A stretch of DNA of 64,000 nucleotides, taken from positions 1-64,000 of the forward strand of contig JABCPU010000344.1 of the NCBI GenBank assembly GCA_016800925.1. The letters are read 5' to 3'. Of this stretch, positions 57,244 to 64,000 are shown piece after piece. The stretch comes from Suillus spraguei (taxonomy: Eukaryota; Basidiomycota; Agaricomycetes; Boletales; Suillaceae). Below the pieces are notes generated by a model that worked only from the letters and a program-made list of their open reading frames with translations, was not told the DNA's origin and did no database searches. The translations under genes and the position numbers were made by a program. Each line of letters starts with the position of its first letter. The first letter of the stretch is position 1.

Positions 57244-57687
57244 TTAAATTCGACCGAATTCCCAATCTTCCAACAGACAGCACATCTTCGTTTGAAGGTC
57301 GCATTGCCTAAGTTCCCAGCTAATCTCAAAATTTTGATGACGGAGTTGGCGGAGACAATCCCACACCCAGTTCTGGCTGTTCCATCGGGGGTCGTTGTGT
57401 ATGATTGGAACGCTCGCGAGCTGCCTCTCGAATAGGGCCAGCTTATTCGCAGCTACTCTTCCCATGGTGTGGCTTCCGCGCCAGTCATCAGGGTTTACGT
57501 GTGGCTGGTTACGCCTGAACTCTACGGTGTAGTTCTCCGTGTTCCCCAGGAGGTGGTACGTGTTTCCGACACCAGGATCGGTTGGAACGTAGATGACCCA
57601 GTGAAGGGGATGGGGCCGAAGGTACTCTATTTGGCCTCGCCAAAACTGGATGACTTCGACGTCATAGTACATTTTTTGGGCAGACAT
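57244..57687 (-). CDS. DUF6914-like protein, copy 2 (147 aa)
   Basis: A single-exon frame of the same length as copy 1, starting MSAQKMYYDVEVIQFWRGQI. It carries LRPHPLHWVIYVPTDPGVGN, DDWRGSHTMGRVAANKLALFE, WNSQNWVWDCLRQLRHQNFE and the same C-terminus CDLQTKMCCLLEDWEFG. Frame and length are fully conserved while many positions differ, which points to selection on both copies rather than decay. Confidence 0.72.
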   Translation of the reverse strand: MSAQKMYYDVEVIQFWRGQIEYLRPHPLHWVIYVPTDPGVGNTYHLLGNTENYTVEFRRNQPHVNPDDWRGSHTMGRVAANKLALFERQLASVPIIHNDPRWNSQNWVWDCLRQLRHQNFEISWELRQCDLQTKMCCLLEDWEFGRI

Positions 57688-59584
57688 ATTAAGGTATGGC
57701 TATTGAACTGGGTCAGTTGCAGTCAGTTGAGTTTTTTATTCTGCGTTCTTACCGAGAGAGCAGATGACAGATCAAAATCTGGTTGGCTTGAGGTTTCAGC
57801 CCACCAATTTATATTCAAGCTGTTGTGGATTTTTGTTTCGGGAACATCTGCGAACTGTGGACGCAGCATCAAACGTGGCATGTCCATTATCATTCGAAGA
57901 GAGTATGGTGTGTGGTGTGGGTGGACCACCAATTACCTTACCCGATGAACCACATTTGACACATAATGGCCGATTCAAAGTTAAAACGCAGGCGGATACT
58001 CCTGGGGACTAGGTGCAAATTTTTACCTTCCTTTAACTCCACTCAATATTAACAATCATCGCTTGATAGATCAAAAATTAACATGGTACATATGTGATTT
58101 GTTATATCGCACGCAAGTGTTCTAAGCCTCTGATATTATGGACGTGGACCATGAGAGATATCTCTGGCTCGTTGAATTCCATGATATTGTTTGTCTCATT
58201 GATGTGGGGATCGGTTGAACTATCCAGACCGTGTTGGTCCTTACGGTGCAGAAGAATTCATTATCCGCTGGCGTTGTCTTTGTACTTTTGACTTGCCAGA
58301 AACCTACTTGGTACTGGTTTTTGACCCACTTTCAAGGACCATCTGTTGCTCGCATTTTCAATATTAAATATTCAACACTCAGGCTGGTACATGCCCGAAA
58401 CAGGAAACGGGTGGAAGATGGACTGCAAATGCCTGCATGCTAGGAATTCGTCACTTTATGGGATATAACTTATATGTGAGTGGCGAGAAAAGTATATATA
58501 CTAGCTTCGCATTTTTGAACAACGGTATTGCTGGCACCATGCGATCATGTACTTTGACCTCAATTATGATATAATTCATGGGCAGACATGAGGAGTCCCA
58601 GAGTCAGCATCAATATTGCAGCATTATGGTCATTGTTGGTCGCCACATTATTTCGGTTTAGACAGTACCATGTCCAATAGAACTCGAGGGCGGTGATACT
58701 GGTGTGCACCCCTGATTTCCGAGACAATATATATAGTATTCACTGGTGGCCTGTCGACTATTCTTGGGGTCTGTCACCTGGGGCAATTTCATTATCTGAC
58801 AGGACCCTCTTCCTTCTCTGCTGCTAGCATCCTCGAGTTCAAGTTGACCGTACCCTTCTACCCTTCCCGCCTACCCTGGGTGACTTGCTCCCTGCTCTCT
58901 TTCGTTTCCCCAACTCGATTATCATCTTCAGGACCATCATCACCTAGAGGCCCACCTTCTATTGCCTCACAGGCTACGATGGACACGAAGCTATTGGCCC
59001 CAACCCTTTGTCAGCAACATACAGAGCGAGGGACGCCACTTCGTCACCCCAGGCGCCGCGGAGCGCTTGAAATGAAACCCTCGCCTCAGAGAGCACTAAC
59101 TACCGCAAAAGCGGGCAGACTGCCATTCATCTCGCTACCTTGACAGGCAGTATATCAAATCATGTAGATAGTAGAAAAACCCTTTGCACCGCCACGAAAC
59201 GCACCACTGCCTCCCCAGCTGGATGCAGGTTTGTACTGTGATCCGACAGCGTACTCATTACTGTAAGTACTAGTCTCGACCAGTTGGATATAGAGTGATG
59301 TATGATGACCCCCAACCTCGAGAATTACCTTGCATGCTTGAATGAAAGAACGCGTGTTGCATAGTCAAAGTAAAAGGCTACCTTCATGGGCTACTGTACA
59401 TGATATAAATACCCTAACACACCATGATTATGATTGCTCTGCTACCATGTTAGTCTGTCAGAAATCCGAGATGATGGTGGCAACGGACCTATCCCAGTCA
59501 AATCCGTCAACATCTCAGGTGTATACGGGAATCGTGGGACAATGCGGCAGGGAAAATGTTTTGGATGACTGAAATAACAAAAGA
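57688..59584. other. Intergenic; upstream half duplicated from 54700-55010
   Basis: No gene was recognised. The stretch up to about 58130 resembles the flank of DUF6914 copy 1 (GCACGCAAGTGTT, ACATGACCACT-like blocks). A plus-strand frame at 58844-59143 is Ser/Pro-rich without motif. From about 59340 the sequence repeats at 62540 (3' flank of the P450 duplication). Confidence 0.4.
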
Positions 59585-61719
59585 TCAGCAGGCCAGTCTC
59601 TGGGACAAATGAAACTCTACAAACATAGTGAGTCCAGTGGTGAAATTTGGAATGACTGGGATGTCTATGCCTTGATCATCAACAGCCTTGTGGATCGAGA
59701 AAACGGCTAGGAAGCTCGCCATCGCAATCCAGAGTGACGCGTCTGCGAGATGTCGTCCCACACTACCAACAGCTTTCAGTAGAGAGGGAAGAAGCACCAA
59801 ACATATGCTCACCACATCCGGCGACCCCAGCCAAAGCATAAAGTCATCGTGTCGCTAGTGAGGGACCCATCATCATGGAGAAACCGTTCTGGCTTGAATT
59901 CATCAGGACTGGGATACTTCATTTCATCATGTGTCATCGCCCTAAATCATTGGTCATTTCGTGCGGGTTCAGTATAAGAATATTGCAAGCTTTCCATTCA
60001 TTTTTAAATATAACAGTCCCTGATAATCTGAGTCATTAGCTACCTTTGATAGAACAGTGTGATGCTGACCTTTGGGGATGAAATAACCTTTATAGATGTC
60101 ACTAGTCGTCGTCGCGTTTGCAATGCCTTGTTACATCATCAAACAATGCGTAAAATTGACGCTATCGCAGACAGACCTAGTGGCACCACAGGGTACCACC
60201 TGAGTGTTTTACGCAAAATAGCCTCCACGTAAGGCAACAGAGGCCTATCGTCGAAACATGGCAGTCTATCTCTGCCGACGACTCGGTCGATCTCCGCGTG
60301 CGCCTTGACTTGTACCTCTGGGTAGAGTACCATAGCAAGAAGGAATACAAGTAACGTGGAAGTAGTCTAACCGATGGCAAAATGATTACCATCATGATGT
60401 CAAGCACAAACCAAAGTGAGTGATGCATACCGTTTCAAACCCCGCTTAAGACAAAAAAAGTAAAGTGAGCATCGAGAAGGATAGTTCTGTACCTCAAGTA
60501 CCTGAAAACGCCATGACAGCAACCTCTTTGACCACAGTTGTAATGAAGATATCGTCTTCATTAAAAAGCTCAGCCCTGTTCAAAGTCTCAGTCACAAAGC
60601 ATGGTACCGCATCACCGGTGGACTGCATGTTATTCGTCAGTTCATGCATCAACATGGATGGGGCAATTCACCATCCTCTCTTTAACATATTGAAAGGGTA
60701 TCTCCTTCGCATCATGGGCTGCGTTCAGACACTCCACTGATGCTCGCTTGAATGTGGCACCAGGAAACCAGCTAGGCAGCCTCAGAACTAGAATGACCAT
60801 TGAGATGTAGCTACAGGCTACCATTGGATGTGTGAACATACGGAAAGGGAACGTCTCCATTATCACAGTAGCACCTGGTGTCAACGATTCAACTGCCACT
60901 GTTGCAGACCTTTCCACGGCGTGGAAGATGATGTCATCCTTGGCTTTCGCTTCGTAACCATACACGGTAGACAGTATAAACGAAGCACTGAACCTGGTAA
61001 AGATCAGCCCCTGCAGTGGACCAAAAAGACCATTGCAACCGACATCTGAACATGACTTGTATAATTGCCTGGGTCTTGTAGAAAGTTAAACAGCATTTTG
61101 TGGGCAGCGCGGAGTTGCAAAGCGTGATAAGTAGGTATCTTAGCTTGACAAAATCCCTGATGAAACATGCGTCGGTGCAGGCGCCACCTCCTGGACATCA
61201 GTGACTGCAATGTAACATATGATAATAGCTTACCTGTCTCCATATGGCAGGAGCGCTGTGTTGAAGTCCACCGCGAAGCTGACAACCCCCTCGTGATCGA
61301 TGCGTAACAATGCTCAAAGATGTAACTTACGGTTCATATACAATCGATTGAGGTTTATCCGAATATATAGTGGATCGCCCCTCCAAAAGGTCTCTAGCAA
61401 TCTCCTCAGAATTTATCACGATGACAGGCTTGTTGAGCAGACGAGCATATATGATATCACCTAGAAAAAATATGAATTAATGACGATAAGTTTCCATTAA
61501 AATGTCCAAACCATATATAGATCTCCAGGAATTGAAGGTGAGCCAAGGTCGAGCGACATCAAGACTGAGAATATTTCCCAGTATTGGGAGGGGGTTAGGA
61601 CCAGGCGGTAAGGAAGGACTCCGCGAACGATCATTGAGCCAATACTTTCGACAATAGCTTAAAAAAGTTAGCGCCAAAGCAGATGTGGCCAAGTAAAGTC
61701 CAAGTCTGTCGTCGAACAT
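59585..61719 (-). CDS. Cytochrome P450 monooxygenase, copy 1, with K-helix Glu replaced by Lys
   Basis: Multi-exon. ATG 61719 opens with a membrane anchor ([17 protein letters not shown]) and the hinge [13 protein letters not shown]. Then follow [54 protein letters not shown] and the I-helix [20 protein letters not shown]. The K-helix reads [17 protein letters not shown], then come [22 protein letters not shown] and the heme loop [16 protein letters not shown]. The axial Cys is intact. The invariant ExxR Glu is Lys (codon 60208-60210, AAA against GAA in copy 2). Splicing between KNEW and AMTHDE needs a GA-AG intron (59942-59994). The gene resembles the large group of basidiomycete P450s of secondary metabolism; the substrate is unknown. 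Confidence 0.88.
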
Positions 61720-62777
61720 CGTTAGATGGGTTTGGCTATCTATTGAGTATTTCGTGAAGAGGCATAGAAGTCTAGTATTTATAGAACCCTGTGTCCGCCG
61801 TTATCAGTAGGATCTCATATGACTCCTTTAGGCTTGAGCAAACATTGAGTCCGAATGTCCTCACAGCATTTACACCCTTGGTAGTTGTACTCGCGCTTTG
61901 AACGTTGAACATGGTGACATGTTTCGAAAGACGTCATTCATAGGCTAGTGGCCGGCGCACCGCTATGTTAAGGCTTTCTGCGTCGGAAGCACAGCCAAGT
62001 TTGCAAAGGACCTTTGACACCATCAACCAGGGTAGTAGTAGAGCTCGTGGTAAGTCACTTTGCATAGTGATTAATTGAACAAATGGTACTTAGTCTGAGT
62101 CTGACTAACGAAACACGGCAGGTCAAGTGAGTCGAGACTGATACATTTGGGGCTCATACCACTCGACGATGGCTGCAATTTGAACTTTAAATAGTACTAG
62201 CCTAGAGGTCGTCTGGGGTCTTTTCGTTGTGAATGCTCCAGAGACGGTGCTCAAAGTTCGAAACAGGGATGAATAAGCTGACTATCACACGGTTGTCCTA
62301 TTTATGAATAGATCCGGTCCGAGTGCGTTCGAATTGTTATTTTACATCAAAAAGGACTTGAAACTTGGAATCCTGGTCTTGATTTTTGTCCAGCGCGGCC
62401 CTTCATAGTTGGGTATACTTACTTCTACAAAAATTCTATGCAAGCCTTACTTTGTAGCGCCAACGCACAAGGAAGGCGAAATAGTCTCACTGACTGCCTT
62501 AAGTTTCTACGACCAGAGAGAGATGGTTAATCGTGCTTATAGAACGAGTGTTGCATAGTCAAAGTAGAAAGCTACCTCTGCGGCCTACTGTACATGATAT
62601 AAATACCCCACATACCATGATCACGATTGCTCTGCTACCATGTTAGTCCGTAAGAAATCCGAAATGATGGTGACAACGGACCTATCCCAGTCAAATCCGT
62701 CAACATCTCAGGTGTACACGGGAAGCGCGGGACAATGCGGCAGGGAAATTTTTCTGGATGACTGAAATGACAAGAGA
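61720..62777. other. Spacer between tandem P450 copies
   Basis: It holds the copy 1 promoter (right of 61719) and the 3' flank of copy 2. The part from about 62540 is a near copy of 59340-59584. No other gene was recognised. Confidence 0.5.
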
Positions 62778-64000
62778 TTAGCAAGCTAGTCCGGGATACA
62801 AATGAGACTCTACAAACATAACGAGTCCAGTGGTGAACTTTGGAATGACTGGGATGTCGATGCCTTGATCATCAACAGCCTTGTGGACCGAGAAAACAGC
62901 CAGGAAGCTCGCCATCGCGATCCAGAGTGACGCGTCTGCGAGATGTCGTCCCACACTGAGCAACGGCCTTCAATAGAGAGTGAAAAAGCACCAAACATAT
63001 GCTCACCACATCCGGCGACCCCAGCCAAAGCCTAAAGTCATCGTGTCGTTAGTGATGGATCCATCATCATGGAGAAACCGTTCTGGCTTGAATTCGTCAG
63101 GACTGGGGTACTTCGTTTCATCATGTGTCATCGCCCTGAATCACTGGTCATTTCGTGCGAATTCAATATAAAAATATTGCAGGCTTTCCATGTATTTTTA
63201 AATACAACAATCCCTGATAATCTGGGTCTTTAGCTACCTTCAATAGAACAGTATGATACCGACCTTTGGGGATGAAATAACCTTTGTAGATGTCACTAGT
63301 CGTTGTTGTGTTCGCAACGGCTTGGTACATCATCAACGAGACGTAAAATTGGTGCTATAATGGACAGACCTAATGGAAACACAGGCCACCACCTGAATGT
63401 TTCACGGAAAATGGCCTCCACGTAAGGCAACGCAGGCCTATCGTCGAATCCCGGGAGTCTATCTCTGCCGACGACTCGGTTAATCTCCGCGTGCGCCTTG
63501 GCTTGTACCTCTGGGTGGAGTACCATAGCAAGAAGGAATACAAGTAACGTGGACCAAGTCTGAACCGATGCCAAAATGATTATCATGTCAAGCACGAACC
63601 AAAGTGATGCATACCGTTTCAAACCCCCCTTAAGACAAAACAAAGTAAGTGAGCATCGAGAAGGACAGTTCTGGACCATGAGTACCTGCAAATGCAATGA
63701 CAGCAGCCTCTTTAGCTGCAGTCGTAATGACAATATCATCCTCATTGGGACGTTGCATCCTGTTCAAAGTCTCGGTCACAAAGCATGGTACCGCGTCGCC
63801 GGTGGACTGCATGTTATTCGTCAGTTCACTGTACCAATATGGATAGGGCAATTCACCATCCTCTCTTTGACATATTGAAAGGGTATCTCCTTCGCATCAT
63901 GGGCTACGATCAGACACTCCACTGATGCTCGCTTGAATGTGGCACCAGGGAACCAGCTAGGTAGCCTCAAAACTAGAATGACCGTTGAGATGTGACTACA
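62540..64000. repeat. Tandem segmental duplication of 59340-60985
   Basis: Exons, introns and about 240 bp of 3' flank match the copy 1 region nearly base for base with scattered substitutions, at a repeat distance of about 3.2 kb. The duplication continues past the window end. Confidence 0.9.
62778..64000 (-). CDS. Cytochrome P450 monooxygenase, copy 2, 5' end beyond the window
   Basis: Partial, cut by the window edge. Readable parts, 5' to 3', are [35 protein letters not shown], the I-helix [40 protein letters not shown] and the K-helix with intact [17 protein letters not shown]. After these come YKGYFIPKG, the [14 protein letters not shown] junction (again a GA-AG intron, 63136-63188), the heme loop [16 protein letters not shown] and a C-terminus ending [10 protein letters not shown]. 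All P450 signatures in view are intact. Very high similarity to copy 1, introns included, marks a recent tandem duplication. Confidence 0.88.

Overview
The window reads as nuclear DNA of a mushroom-forming basidiomycete (Agaricomycetes, probably Agaricales). The evidence is very short GT-AG introns (about 48-60 nt, with exons down to 8-12 nt), a KDZ transposase fused to a Ulp1-type protease, an hAT transposon, DUF6914-like genes, TPR/CHAT-type repeats and tandem P450 genes. No assignment was made by database search; product names come from recognised motifs.

Layout. 0-6 kb: weak hypothetical exons, an intron-containing tRNA-Asp(GTC), then NAD-dependent glutamate dehydrogenase (GDH2, minus strand) with intact splice sites but many small frame breaks. 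8.6-10.6 kb: a 1,977-bp defective hAT transposon with perfect 8-bp target duplications, inserted in the Kozak region of the mitochondrial ribosomal protein bL35m gene. 11.4-12.35 kb: a second inverted-repeat element with perfect 42-bp ends. 12.6-20.1 kb: a housekeeping block with an AIRAP-like AN1 zinc-finger protein ending in a CaaX-like box, an 880-aa low-complexity membrane protein, and an Ent3/epsinR-type ENTH protein. 22.1-24.05 kb: a dispersed repeat carrying a tandem array of tRNA-Leu-like Pol III units, itself hit by a 273-bp MITE. 24.4-25.9 kb: a decayed glucosidase II alpha (GH31) copy. 26.2-32.2 kb: a family X DNA polymerase with a mitochondrial-type N-terminus, the CCR4-NOT subunit NOT2, and a histidine-phosphatase (phosphoglycerate mutase family) gene. 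33.4-39.2 kb: two divergent members of one unnamed protein family on opposite strands. 40.5-44.8 kb: the KDZ-Ulp1 gene. 45.2-46.55 kb: the second copy of the tRNA-like repeat element. 49.8-53.1 kb: a 1,068-aa protein of unknown function. 54.2-58 kb: duplicated DUF6914-like genes around a decayed TPR array. 59.5-64 kb: tandem cytochrome P450 copies, the second cut by the window edge.

The conserved genes do not form one pathway. They are ordinary eukaryotic functions (nitrogen metabolism, mitochondrial translation, proteostasis, trafficking, DNA repair, mRNA decay) interrupted by mobile and duplicated DNA. The most unusual items are the two dispersed tRNA-like arrays, the transposon insertion 1 nt from a start codon, the MITE with an empty site inside the same window, the frame-broken GDH2, and the P450 pair sharing an apparent GA-AG intron.
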